Assembly: GCA_038736355.1 (NCBI GenBank)
Contig: JAVYML010000003.1
Coordinates: 186,001-250,000 of the forward strand
DNA from: Candidatus Hadarchaeales archaeon
GTDB lineage: Archaea; Hadarchaeota; Hadarchaeia; Hadarchaeales; WYZ-LMO6
DNA: 64,000 nt
Reading direction: 5' to 3'
The position numbers were made by a program, and so were the translations under genes. Position 1 is the first letter of the stretch, and each line of letters opens with the position of its first letter. Positions 42,484 to 50,985 of this stretch are shown here, in pieces. Under the pieces are notes generated by a model that had not been told where the DNA came from, ran no database searches, and worked only from the letters and a program-made list of their open reading frames with translations.

Positions 42484-43503
42484 TCAACCCCTGAAAACGT
42501 AAATCCTTCTAGTTAAGCTCCGGTGGACCCTCTGCTCGTATCTCTCCCTCTCCTCCAGTCCCACCTCTGCTGCCATTTCCCCCAAGTCGACTTCTGAGGG
42601 GGAAGTCAAACACATGTATTTTCCCCTTTTGAGAGCCCTCACCAGCGAAGGAAGGGCCCTTCTATAGAGTTCCTCTTTTGACCTCTTCCAAGTACTGGCC
42701 TGTCTTCCATAAGGAGGATCGGTGACTATAGCGTCCACCCTTCTACCCTTCCATTGACAGGCATCACCTACTTCCAGTCTGAAGTTTTCTATTCCATAGT
42801 TTTCTAAGTTGATTCTAGCCCTTTCCACCATCTTGGGATCCAAATCTATTCCCCACACTTTCATTCCCATTAGTCCCGCTTCTATGAGAATTCCCCCCAC
42901 GCCACAGAAGGGATCCAGAATAGTTCCTCCTCTGGGTGCTCTAGCGAGGTTTACCATGCATCTTGCTAGGGAAGGGAAAAGGGTACTGGGATGAAAGGCC
43001 TTGCGGAACTTTGGTCTGCGGCTTCCCATCTCTTTTCTGGCAGTATCGCCCACTTTCATTCCCACTATTCCCATTCCATCCGTGAGGGCTATGCAGACTT
43101 CCACCTCTGGTTTCTCCAGATCGACCTCAAACTTCACTTCTCCCCTTATCAGGTCTGCTATTCTCTTCGAAAGTTCTTCTCTTTTTATCTCAGGTGAATA
43201 TCTCTTTATACGCACCGTTCTAACCGCGAAAGTTTTTCCATGCGGTATCAGGTCCACCACATCGGTACTCCCCACGGCTTCCAAGAGCTCTTCCACCCTA
43301 GAAGTACAAAGATGGGTCCAAACCTCGTGTGACATGCCAAGCCTAGAGGCTAGGAGAGAAGGATTCACTTCGGTTTCCACCACCAGTACTTGATCGAACT
43401 CCTCCAATACCTTCCCCGTACCCCCTTCGGCTTGGATGGCTGCCAAAACTTCTGCCCTGGGAAGATAAGGATGTTCCCCTGAAAGAAGGAAGACCAGCCT
43501 CAC
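42484..43503 (-). CDS. tRNA (guanine-10-N2)-methyltransferase, Trm-G10 family
   Basis: A 339-residue protein: an N-terminal ferredoxin-like/THUMP domain of about 155 residues followed by a Rossmann methyltransferase. The SAM motif is ILDPFCGVGGILIEAGLMG and the catalytic motif VTDPPYGRQAS. Archaeal Trm-G10 makes m2G or m22G at tRNA position 10. Start is GTG at 43503. Immediately upstream of rnz, so a small tRNA-processing operon. Confidence 0.92.
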   Translation of the reverse strand: MRLVFLLSGEHPYLPRAEVLAAIQAEGGTGKVLEEFDQVLVVETEVNPSLLASRLGMSHEVWTHLCTSRVEELLEAVGSTDVVDLIPHGKTFAVRTVRIKRYSPEIKREELSKRIADLIRGEVKFEVDLEKPEVEVCIALTDGMGIVGMKVGDTARKEMGSRRPKFRKAFHPSTLFPSLARCMVNLARAPRGGTILDPFCGVGGILIEAGLMGMKVWGIDLDPKMVERARINLENYGIENFRLEVGDACQWKGRRVDAIVTDPPYGRQASTWKRSKEELYRRALPSLVRALKRGKYMCLTSPSEVDLGEMAAEVGLEERERYEQRVHRSLTRRIYVFRG

Positions 43504-43531
43504 ATTCTATCCATGGATAGCCAATTAAAAT

Positions 43532-44413
43532 TTATAAAAGGACGGACTGCCTGAGCCCCTCCACGATAACTGGGGCCACGGAAACCAAACTATGGGAATT
43601 CTCTATGGTATTGGTCCCCACCACCCCCTCTACACCAGCTGCCTTCATTTTTTCAAGGGCGTTTCCAGAAAGCACGGGATGCGTACATGCAGCAAAGATT
43701 CTTCTTGCCCCTTCCTTCTTGAGGATTTTGGCTGCTTCCGCTATAGTTCCACCCGTGCTTATGATATCATCGATGATCACGGCATCCCTATCCTTCACCC
43801 TTAGTTCCTTACTCGAAGTTACCACGAGTTCTGGAGTAATCCTTTCCTTTTCCAGAGAATCGAAGGAAGCGCCCAATTCCTTCGCAGCCCTACTGGCCTG
43901 CTGGGCGGCTTTTTCATCCGGGCCCAAGAAGAGAGGATCTTTAAGCCCCATTCCCTTGAAGTATCTACCCAAAAGAGGGGCTGCCGTGACGTTTTTCACA
44001 GGTATAGAGAAATAAGAAAGGGATTCTCTTTCGTGGATGTCCACTACCACCAACTCCTCCGCCCCCGCCTCTTCTATGAAGGAAGAAATGAGTTTGAGGC
44101 TCAGGGCTTCCCCTTTCTTAAAGATTTTGTCCTGGCGTGCATATGCCAAGTAGGGAACCACGGCTTTGAGGCTCTTAGGTCCTTGTTCAGAGGCCGCCTC
44201 CAAAAGTAAAAAGAGCTCCATGAGATTTTCATTCTGGGGAGGGGGAGTGGATTGAACTATTACCACCTCTTCCCCAGAAAGGTCATCCGGTATCCTCACG
44301 TAAAGTTCTCCATCTGGAAAGGATTTAACCTCCGGTTGAGAAAACTTACAGTTCAGTTCTTTGGCAATTTCCCAAGATAGCTTGCGGGAAGCAGAACCCC
44401 CTATTACTATCAT
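43532..44413 (-). CDS. prs: Ribose-phosphate pyrophosphokinase
   Basis: A 293-residue PRPP synthetase. Signatures: SFPDGELYVRI, VVPYLAYARQDKIF, VVDIHERESL (metal) and the ribose phosphate loop AVIIDDIISTGGT. The archaeal two-domain form has the usual length. ATG 44413 gives the normal N-terminus MIVIGGSAS; the open frame upstream to 44878 runs antisense into the radical-SAM gene and is rejected. It supplies PRPP to pyrE. Confidence 0.95.
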   Translation of the reverse strand: MIVIGGSASRKLSWEIAKELNCKFSQPEVKSFPDGELYVRIPDDLSGEEVVIVQSTPPPQNENLMELFLLLEAASEQGPKSLKAVVPYLAYARQDKIFKKGEALSLKLISSFIEEAGAEELVVVDIHERESLSYFSIPVKNVTAAPLLGRYFKGMGLKDPLFLGPDEKAAQQASRAAKELGASFDSLEKERITPELVVTSSKELRVKDRDAVIIDDIISTGGTIAEAAKILKKEGARRIFAACTHPVLSGNALEKMKAAGVEGVVGTNTIENSHSLVSVAPVIVEGLRQSVLL

Positions 44414-44440
44414 TTTTCTCCCGAAGTTTTTTCTTGAGGA

Positions 44441-44452
44441 GGATTTTATAAT
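44441..44452. promoter_or_regulatory. Shared bidirectional TATA element, prs / radical SAM
   Basis: GGATTTTATAAT reads as ATTATAAAATCC on the minus strand. It is centred about 22 bases from the plus-strand ATG (44469) and 34 bases from the minus-strand ATG (44413). It is the only TATA candidate in the 55-base divergent gap. Confidence 0.5.
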
Positions 44453-44468
44453 GTTTTGGTAGGATGAA

Positions 44469-45554
44469 ATGTGGAGGATTCTAAGACCAGATGCTTTCAC
44501 GGTGCTAGGGAATGAAAGGGCCAAAAAATCCTTTGCTAGGTATTTCAGGGTCCTGAGGGGGGAAGTACCGCCCAGGTTCCAAATCTGTAAAAGGATACCC
44601 GCATCCTTCGAGCCTTCCTGGGAAACGGAGGAACTCTGGAAAATCCACGACCTCTCCTTGAGGGAGTTCAAAAAGACCTTGGAACTGGTAGACAAGGGAA
44701 AAATGAAACTGGACGAGCTTGAAAAACCTAAATCCTCCCTGCTGGACCTCAAGATAGAACTGGCCCGTCGCCTCCTTTCTTCCTGCCAACTCTGCGAACA
44801 CAAGTGCGGTGTTAACAGGTTAAAGGGGGAAAAGGGCTTCTGCAGGGTGGGAAAGACGAAGGTAGCTTCCGAATTCATGCATTATGGGGAGGAAAGCGTG
44901 CTCGTTCCCTCCTATACCGTCTTTTTTTCGGGCTGTTCCTTCAAGTGTTGTTTTTGCCAGAATTGGGACATCTCACAATTCCCTGACGAAGGAGAAGAAT
45001 TCTCCCCAGCGGAACTCTCTTTCCTCATCTCCGAAGCCGAAAAACACGGGGCCAGGAATGTGAACTTTGTGGGTGGAAACCCAGACCCGCACCTTCTCTT
45101 CATCCTCGAGACCCTCAGGGAATATGGTGGACGCCTTAGCTCTGTTTGGAACTCCAACATGTACTACAGCTCCTCGAGTGCGGAGCTCCTCAAGGGAACC
45201 CAAGATATTTATCTAACAGATTTCAAGTGGGGGAACGACAGATGCGCCCGAAAATATTCAGGTATCTCGAGATACTGGGAAACCGTAACGAGAAATCATC
45301 TCACAGCCTTCTCGGATGCAGAGCTCATCATCCGCCATTTGGTAATGCCGGGTCATCTCGAGTGCTGTACCTTCCCTGTGCTCCGGTGGATAGCCGAAAA
45401 CCTTGGAGAAAAAGTATGGGTGAACGTGATGGCGCAATATCGTCCATGCTATAGAGCTGCGGAATATCCTGAGATAAACCGTGCCCTTTCTCCACAAGAA
45501 TTCAGAAAAGCCTTGGAGGAAGCTGAGAGACTTGGGCTGAGCTTGGAACCTTAG
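44469..45554 (+). CDS. PflX-type radical SAM protein (COG1313-like)
   Basis: A 361-residue protein. Residues 1-100 are a family-specific N-terminal region. A Cys-rich block CQLCEHKCGVNRL with GFCRVG follows, then the radical-SAM motif CSFKCCFCQNW and the SAM-binding NFVGGNPDPHL. It resembles pyruvate-formate-lyase-activating-enzyme homologues of unknown substrate widespread in anaerobes. A leaderless start fits the shared TATA box. The 37-base gap to the PhoU/TrkA gene suggests separate translation with GAAGGA. Confidence 0.85.
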   Translation: MWRILRPDAFTVLGNERAKKSFARYFRVLRGEVPPRFQICKRIPASFEPSWETEELWKIHDLSLREFKKTLELVDKGKMKLDELEKPKSSLLDLKIELARRLLSSCQLCEHKCGVNRLKGEKGFCRVGKTKVASEFMHYGEESVLVPSYTVFFSGCSFKCCFCQNWDISQFPDEGEEFSPAELSFLISEAEKHGARNVNFVGGNPDPHLLFILETLREYGGRLSSVWNSNMYYSSSSAELLKGTQDIYLTDFKWGNDRCARKYSGISRYWETVTRNHLTAFSDAELIIRHLVMPGHLECCTFPVLRWIAENLGEKVWVNVMAQYRPCYRAAEYPEINRALSPQEFRKALEEAERLGLSLEP

Positions 45555-45591
45555 CCTTCGAAACGCTTATTTTTTCCTGAAGGAATTTTTA

Positions 45592-46824
45592 ATGAATATG
45601 GCAGAAAGCAAAGAACCACGTAATGTTAGAGAGCTACTCACCGAGATGAAGAACACTTCCGATTGGATGATGGATCTTGCACGTGTCTCTCTACTCTTCG
45701 AAAACAAAGAGTTGGCAAAAAAGGTTAGGGAACTCGAACTAAAGATGGATCACCTCATGTATGAAATTTGGACTGTGGCTGTCCTAGCCGCACGCAGCGA
45801 GGAAGATGCAAGAAAAATTGCAGGGGTGCTCCAAATAGCGAGTGCGGCTGAAGCCATTTCAAACTCCACGGGAGACATGGTGGACCTAGTCCTGAGAGGA
45901 ATGGAAATACATCCTCTGGTGAAAAATGCCCTTCTCAGATGTGAAGAGAAGCTCACCCAGCTGAGAGTGGGTGAGGGCTCAGCCCTTTTGCACAAAAGAT
46001 TGGAGGAGCTGGAACTTCCCTCCAGAATTGGCGTAAAGATCCTAGCTATAAGAAGGGATAAGGAATGGATAGTTCCTCCCTCTTCGAGTACGGAGCTGAG
46101 GGAAGGGGATCTGCTCGTGGTGAGGGGACCGGAGGAAGGGATTTCGGTCTTGCATAAATTAACAGGTTCAAATGTGGAGGAAGGGAGGGAGAAAAAACCC
46201 TCCAAGCTAGAGCTGGAGTTGGCCCAAATGTACGATTTGAGCAGCATGATGGTCGATCTCGCTTACTCCTCCGTTCTCTTGGCCTCAAAGGAGCTGGGAA
46301 AAGAGGTGAGGAGATTGGAGGAGAAGTTCGACAAGCTGAATTATCAACTCTGGCTGGAAACTCTAAAAGCGAGCAGGGAGGAAGAAGATCCAAGAAAGCT
46401 GAACAGCCTTTTGCAAGTCGTGAAATGTCTAGAAAAGATTTCGGATGCTGCAGACACCATTGCAGATGTAATATTGAGGGGTGAGGAGCTACATCCTGTC
46501 TTTGCAGAGGCTCTTTCAAAGGCGGATGAACAAGTAGCAAGGATCAAAGTAGAAGCGGGCTCGACATTAGAAGGTAAAACTCTCGAGCAGCTCAATCTTG
46601 AAACAAGTGTTGGAGTGGATGTGATGGTAATAGAGCGCAGGGGAAAATTCTTCTTCGAGCCAAACCGAGGGAAAAAGATCATGGGGGGAGATCGGTTGGT
46701 GGTGAGGGGAACCTATCGGGCTCTCCGCAAGTTGGCACAAATGTGTAAGTCCAAAAAAGTCACTTCTCAAGAGCCAGAAGGGCTATCCTCTCCAGTACCA
46801 GCTTCTGAACCCCAAGCTTCCTGA
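45592..46824 (+). CDS. Tandem PhoU-TrkA_C regulatory protein
   Basis: A 410-residue soluble protein built from two copies of the same unit. Unit 1 is a PhoU-like helical domain (about 10-110) plus an RCK/TrkA C-terminal domain (about 120-200). Unit 2 repeats both (about 205-305 and 310-395). Parallel motifs are LRGMEIHPLVKNAL and LRGEELHPVFAEAL, and REGDLLVVRGPEEGI and MGGDRLVVRGTYRAL. RCK_C domains bind ligands that gate K+ or anion transport; no transporter is adjacent. The 3' end overlaps cgi121 tail to tail by 65 bases. Confidence 0.85.
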   Translation: MNMAESKEPRNVRELLTEMKNTSDWMMDLARVSLLFENKELAKKVRELELKMDHLMYEIWTVAVLAARSEEDARKIAGVLQIASAAEAISNSTGDMVDLVLRGMEIHPLVKNALLRCEEKLTQLRVGEGSALLHKRLEELELPSRIGVKILAIRRDKEWIVPPSSSTELREGDLLVVRGPEEGISVLHKLTGSNVEEGREKKPSKLELELAQMYDLSSMMVDLAYSSVLLASKELGKEVRRLEEKFDKLNYQLWLETLKASREEEDPRKLNSLLQVVKCLEKISDAADTIADVILRGEELHPVFAEALSKADEQVARIKVEAGSTLEGKTLEQLNLETSVGVDVMVIERRGKFFFEPNRGKKIMGGDRLVVRGTYRALRKLAQMCKSKKVTSQEPEGLSSPVPASEPQAS

Positions 46825-47326
46825 CCATCTTTTTGGGAAGATAGAACTTTTCTAGGAGTAGCCTTGCCTTGGAAGGTGAAAGATTCAGCACTTCATCCTC
46901 CCTTTCTATTTCCGTTTCCCTTAGAATTTCCTCCAACGCTCTTTCCACCGTTTTCTTTTCCTCCCCCACTGAAACGAGCCCTATAGCCACTGAGTCTTCT
47001 TTCAAACCCATCTTTTCCAATGCCCTAGAAATCTGCCTCTCCGCTGCCGCCCAACAAATCAACTCCAAAGCCAGGGAATCTGCAAACCCCATTCCTCTGG
47101 AATGGGCGAGAAGGGCCAGCCTGCTGGCATGCGCGAGGTGAGCCTTTCCAGCCACCAACCTCGCGTCGAAGGCTTGGGTGGTTGTCCCCATTTTCTGATC
47201 CACCCTTCTTATCCTTTCCAGTATCTCCCCCACTCCCAGCTTACCTTTCCTCTTTCCTCCTGTAAGCCCTACCCACTTCTGGAGCTCCGGAAGTTCGAAA
47301 AGGACAGGGGCCATCACAAACATCAA
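46760..47326 (-). CDS. KEOPS complex subunit Cgi121
   Basis: A 188-residue protein of the CGI-121/TPRKB family. The diagnostic stretch is TTTQAFDARLVAGKAHLAHA, followed by SLALELICWAAAERQISRA. Cgi121 binds Bud32 and tRNA 3' ends in the KEOPS complex, which makes t6A37. The N-terminal start is uncertain: ATG at 47326, 47323 or 47314. Other KEOPS subunits are not in the window. Confidence 0.85.
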   Translation of the reverse strand: MMFVMAPVLFELPELQKWVGLTGGKRKGKLGVGEILERIRRVDQKMGTTTQAFDARLVAGKAHLAHASRLALLAHSRGMGFADSLALELICWAAAERQISRALEKMGLKEDSVAIGLVSVGEEKKTVERALEEILRETEIEREDEVLNLSPSKARLLLEKFYLPKKMVRKLGVQKLVLERIALLALEK

Positions 47327-47351
47327 ATATAGCCTCGCAGATGGTTTAAGA

Positions 47352-48035
47352 ATGGCAGCGGCCCGTAAAGTAAAAGTAGAGGAACTCCTTCAGGGCGAAT
47401 ACCTTCTTTCCGAAGAGGGTTTTCCTTATCTGATTACTCCTTGGGGAGAGAAGGTTTCGAGGGTTAGGGTGATGGGTACGGTGGTTGAGAAATGGCTGAG
47501 GGAAGATGGAGAATATTGCACTGTTTACCTAGATGACGGCACTGGTGTCATCTCCTTGAGGGGGTGGAGAGAAGGGGCAAAGGAGCTGAATGAGTTGAAA
47601 GTGGGGGATCTAATAGACGTGATAGGAAGAATGAGGGAATACCTAGGGGAAAGGTATCTAGTGCCCCAGCTTATCTTGAGGATAAAAGATCCGAATTGGG
47701 AAGTGGTGAGGGAGTTGGAAATCCTCTTGGCCAAAAAAAAGGCCTTAGCCAAGGGTATTCGACCCAAGAGGTTTATGGAAGTAAAAGCCGAGACCCCACC
47801 CGAAGAGGTGGAGATAGAGGTGGAGGAATTGGAGCTCCCACAGGTTCCGGAGGAACTCAAAAGGAGGGCTTTGCTGGTTTTCGAGAAACTTGACAGGGGA
47901 GAAGGGGTCAGGGAAGAAGAGCTGGCAAGGGAATTGGGGCTGGGAAAGAAAGAAGTAGAAGACCTCCTACTCGTCTTGATGGACGAAGGAGAAATATTTG
48001 AAGCAAAAACGGGAAGGTATCGGAGAGTGAGATGA
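47352..48035 (+). CDS. RPA-like OB-fold protein with C-terminal winged helix
   Basis: A 227-residue protein. Residues about 35-115 form an OB fold (VRVMGTVVEKWLREDGEYC, LKVGDLIDVIGRMREYLGE). An acidic linker leads to a winged helix (VREEELARELGLGKKEVEDL). This matches the archaeal RPA32-like subunits of the single-strand binding complex. It directly precedes aIF2-beta with no gap. A replication or repair role is inferred from family. Confidence 0.8.
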   Translation: MAAARKVKVEELLQGEYLLSEEGFPYLITPWGEKVSRVRVMGTVVEKWLREDGEYCTVYLDDGTGVISLRGWREGAKELNELKVGDLIDVIGRMREYLGERYLVPQLILRIKDPNWEVVRELEILLAKKKALAKGIRPKRFMEVKAETPPEEVEIEVEELELPQVPEELKRRALLVFEKLDRGEGVREEELARELGLGKKEVEDLLLVLMDEGEIFEAKTGRYRRVR

Positions 48036-48443
48036 ATGGAAAAATACCAAGAATGGTTGGAAAAGGCTTTACAAGTTTTGCCCAAGGTGGAATCGGATCG
48101 TGAAAGACTAAAAGTACCGGAACCAGAAGTGGTAACCGCGGGAAACCGGACCGTGCTCAAGAACCTCAAGGCCATTGCTTCTGCCCTCAATAGGGATCCC
48201 CAGCACCTCATGAAATTCTTGCTGAGAGAGCTAGGGGCGGCGGGGAGTTCCGACGGTTCCCAGGCTTTCTTTCAAGGAAGATTCACTCCTTCGGTGATAA
48301 AGGGAAGGATAGACAGGTACATGGAAGAGTTTGTGAAATGCAAGAGCTGTAACAGACCTGATACCAAACTCGTAAAACAAGGGAGGATCTATATGATGAG
48401 ATGCGAAGCCTGTGGAGCTAGATCCTCCGTGAGGAATATCTGA
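48036..48443 (+). CDS. Translation initiation factor aIF2 beta subunit
   Basis: A 135-residue protein with N-terminal helix (YQEWLEKALQVLP), central alpha-beta domain (RTVLKNLKAIASALNRDPQHL) and C-terminal zinc ribbon CKSC...CEAC. As part of the aIF2 heterotrimer it helps deliver initiator tRNA. Length is typical. The ATG lies one base after the RPA-like stop. Confidence 0.95.
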   Translation: MEKYQEWLEKALQVLPKVESDRERLKVPEPEVVTAGNRTVLKNLKAIASALNRDPQHLMKFLLRELGAAGSSDGSQAFFQGRFTPSVIKGRIDRYMEEFVKCKSCNRPDTKLVKQGRIYMMRCEACGARSSVRNI

Positions 48444-48733
48444 TGCTTGAACTTAGAGTAAGGAGGGTGGGAGAAGAAGTACTGGTTACGGTATGTGATA
48501 CCGAGCTACTCGGAAAGGAGTTTAAAGAGGGAGAGATAAAACTAAAAGTGAGTGAGGAATTCTATCGAGGGAAAAAAGCTACCATTCCGGAGTGTTTGCA
48601 GGCTATGAGAGAGGCTACTATAGCTAACCTGGTGGGTTCCATCGTAGAGGAGGCAATAAAGGAAGGCCTCATCGACCCCAGTTGTGTGCTCAGAATACAG
48701 GGGGTTCCCCACGCTCAATTCGTAAGGATGTAA
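48443..48733 (+). CDS. DUF424-family protein
   Basis: A 96-residue archaeal protein of DUF424, with REATIANLVGSIVEEAIKEG followed by IDPSCVLRIQGVPHAQFVRM. It overlaps the aIF2-beta stop as TGATG, a linkage seen repeatedly in archaea and suggesting a translation-related role. Function is not established. Confidence 0.85.
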   Translation: MLELRVRRVGEEVLVTVCDTELLGKEFKEGEIKLKVSEEFYRGKKATIPECLQAMREATIANLVGSIVEEAIKEGLIDPSCVLRIQGVPHAQFVRM

Positions 48734-48734
48734 A

Positions 48735-48744
48735 AATTAATAAC
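48735..48744 (+). promoter_or_regulatory. TATA element of ilvB
   Basis: AATTAATAA-type sequence centred about 29 bases before ATG 48767. Between them lies the inverted repeat CTATC-N5-GATAG (48748-48762), a possible operator for branched-chain amino acid control. Confidence 0.45.
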
Positions 48745-48766
48745 CAGCTATCTGGGGGATAGAAGC

Positions 48767-50452
48767 ATGGAGGAAATAACTGGCGCGGCTGCTCTCGTTT
48801 CAGCCCTCAAGAAAGAAGGAGTGAGGCACATCTTTGGAATTCCTGGAGGAGCCATCATTCCCGTTTACGATGTACTTTACGAAGAACCTTCCATAAAGCA
48901 TATCCTCGTAAGGCATGAACAGGCTGCCGCTCATGCTGCCGATGGATACGCTAGGGCTTTAGGAAGACCAGGTGTGTGCATGGCTACCTCAGGACCTGGG
49001 GCATGCAACTTGGTGACGGGGATTCTCAATGCCTATATGGATAGCTCACCCGTAATAGCCATCACGGGACAGGTCTCCACCTCTCTCCTGGGTACTGATG
49101 CTTTCCAAGAAGCAGATTTGTTGAGTATCATGCTCCCCATCACAAAACATAACTTCCTAGTCAAGAACGTGAAGGAACTGGTTGAGGCGGTCAGGAAGGC
49201 CTTTGTCATAGCCATGGCTGGAAGACCTGGACCCGTTCATATAGACATTCCCAGGGACGTACAGATTTCCAAGGCCAAGGTTAAGATACCTGCAGAAATC
49301 GTGAGAAGAGAAAAGGAAAGGTATGATCCAGATCCAAGAAGAATAGAAGAAGCCGTAAAACTTATCGAAGAAGCAGAACGTCCTGTCCTGTTTGCTGGAG
49401 GAGGAGTAATTTGGTCTGGAGCTTCCCCTGAACTGATCGAACTGGCAGAACTCCTAGGAGCTCCGGTAGTGACTTCCTTGATGGGGAAGGGAAGCATACC
49501 GGAAGATCATCCCCTTTCTCTGGGGATGCTTGGAATGCATGGAAGAAAGGCTGCCAACTTGGCCGTAACGGAATGCGATCTCCTTATAGGAGTGGGGGTA
49601 AGATTCAGCGACAGATCGACCGGTGACGCCCGGTACTTCGCTCCCAAAGCCAAGATCATCCACATAGACATCGATCCCGTAGAGATAGGAAAACTGGTTA
49701 GGGTAGATGTTCCCATTGTAGGGGATGCCAAGCGCTCCCTTCAACAGATCCTGAGAGCACTGAAGGAAAGAAGCAGGAGAGGGGTAAGATCGGAGTGGAA
49801 GGAGAGAGTCCTACAGATGCGTAAAGACTTTGCCCCGAAAATGGATTACGACGACATTCCCTTGAAGCCTCAAAGAGTAATAAAAGAGATAATGGAAGTA
49901 TTGGATGACGACTCCATCGTGGTAACGGAAGTAGGACAGTGTCAAATGTGGGCGGCCCATTATTGTACCATCAAAGGTCCTAGGAGGTTCATTTCCTCTG
50001 GAGGATTGGGAACCATGGGGTTCGGTTTTCCCGCTTCTTTGGGAGTAAAAACTGCCCTACCGGATAAAAAGGTGATAGACATAGCTGGGGATGGTAGTTT
50101 CCTCATGAATTCCCAAGAATTGGCTACTGCAGTGGAAAATGGAATAGAGGTAGTCTGTTGTATCTTTAATAATTCTTATCTGGGGATGGTGAAGCAGTGG
50201 CAGGATCTCTTTTATGGCGGGAGGAGATCCCAAACCTATCTCGGAAAGAGTCCCGATTTCGTCAAACTTGCAGAAGCTTATGGGGCATGGGGAGACAGAG
50301 TTACCAGACCAGGTGAAATGGCACCCAAGCTGAGGGAAGCCTTGAAGTGTGGAAAACCAGCCGTCTTGGACGTAGTTATAGACCCGGAGGAACATGTGTT
50401 GCCCATGGTCCCTGCTGGAGGAAAATTGGACCAAATGATCACGGGGGATTAG
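48767..50452 (+). CDS. ilvB: Acetolactate synthase large subunit
   Basis: A 561-residue thiamine-diphosphate enzyme making acetolactate or acetohydroxybutyrate. The catalytic Glu lies in RHEQAAAHAADGYARA. FAD/structural blocks include GLGTMGFGFPASLG, and the ThDP-binding motif is GDGSFLMNSQELATAVENG with NN in FNNSYLGMV. Start of the ilv operon; the small subunit follows after one base. Confidence 0.95.
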   Translation: MEEITGAAALVSALKKEGVRHIFGIPGGAIIPVYDVLYEEPSIKHILVRHEQAAAHAADGYARALGRPGVCMATSGPGACNLVTGILNAYMDSSPVIAITGQVSTSLLGTDAFQEADLLSIMLPITKHNFLVKNVKELVEAVRKAFVIAMAGRPGPVHIDIPRDVQISKAKVKIPAEIVRREKERYDPDPRRIEEAVKLIEEAERPVLFAGGGVIWSGASPELIELAELLGAPVVTSLMGKGSIPEDHPLSLGMLGMHGRKAANLAVTECDLLIGVGVRFSDRSTGDARYFAPKAKIIHIDIDPVEIGKLVRVDVPIVGDAKRSLQQILRALKERSRRGVRSEWKERVLQMRKDFAPKMDYDDIPLKPQRVIKEIMEVLDDDSIVVTEVGQCQMWAAHYCTIKGPRRFISSGGLGTMGFGFPASLGVKTALPDKKVIDIAGDGSFLMNSQELATAVENGIEVVCCIFNNSYLGMVKQWQDLFYGGRRSQTYLGKSPDFVKLAEAYGAWGDRVTRPGEMAPKLREALKCGKPAVLDVVIDPEEHVLPMVPAGGKLDQMITGD

Positions 50453-50453
50453 A

Positions 50454-50960
50454 ATGAAAACCAGAATTTTCTCCGTGCTTTGCGAAAACGTGGCAGGAGT
50501 AATGATGAGAGTCTCTAGGTGCTTCACGCGAAGACAAATCAACATGGACTCCATTACCGTGGGTATAGAACCCTCGGGTTTGGCTAGGATGATCATCCTC
50601 TTTCAGGCAGACGACAAAATGGCCTCCTTCATGAGGAAGGTTCTCCTCAGACTCGAACCCATCGTGGAGGTACAGATGTTAGAGCCTGAAAACAGTATAG
50701 CCAGAGAGATTTGTCTTTTCAGGACTAGGAAGCTCAAGGAAGAGGAAATGTCCGAGACCATAAGGCTCATTCAATCTGCGGGGGGAAAGGTACTGGAAGT
50801 GCGGGAGGGTACTCTCATAGGAGAAATAGGGGGAAGTCACGAAGAGGTAGAACATCTCCTTTCCTCGCTGGGTCCGGATCTTCTGAAGGAAGTAGCACGG
50901 TCAGGACAGGTTTATCTTTCCAAGAACAAAGGGCCAGACCAGGCTTCCGGTGGTATTTAA
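50454..50960 (+). CDS. ilvN: Acetolactate synthase small (regulatory) subunit
   Basis: A 168-residue subunit with an N-terminal ACT domain (IFSVLCENVAGVMMRVSRCF, NMDSITVG) that binds valine, and the C-terminal domain SAGGKVLEVREGTLIGEIGG. It stimulates and confers feedback control on IlvB. The usual GV(L)xRV motif reads GVMMRV. Its stop codon lies inside the ilvC TATA element. Confidence 0.93.
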   Translation: MKTRIFSVLCENVAGVMMRVSRCFTRRQINMDSITVGIEPSGLARMIILFQADDKMASFMRKVLLRLEPIVEVQMLEPENSIAREICLFRTRKLKEEEMSETIRLIQSAGGKVLEVREGTLIGEIGGSHEEVEHLLSSLGPDLLKEVARSGQVYLSKNKGPDQASGGI

Positions 50961-50962
50961 AA
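50954..50962 (+). promoter_or_regulatory. TATA element of ilvC
   Basis: TATTTAAAA overlaps the ilvN stop codon and is centred 28 bases before the ilvC ATG (50986). It implies an internal promoter and a leaderless ilvC transcript. Confidence 0.5.
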
Positions 50963-50985
50963 CTTTGCCATCCTAAAACTATGAC

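Noticed and set aside
44414-44878. N-terminal extension of PRPP synthetase to 448 residues
   Set aside because: The extension is antisense to the radical-SAM gene and the conserved start MIVIGGSAS follows ATG 44413.
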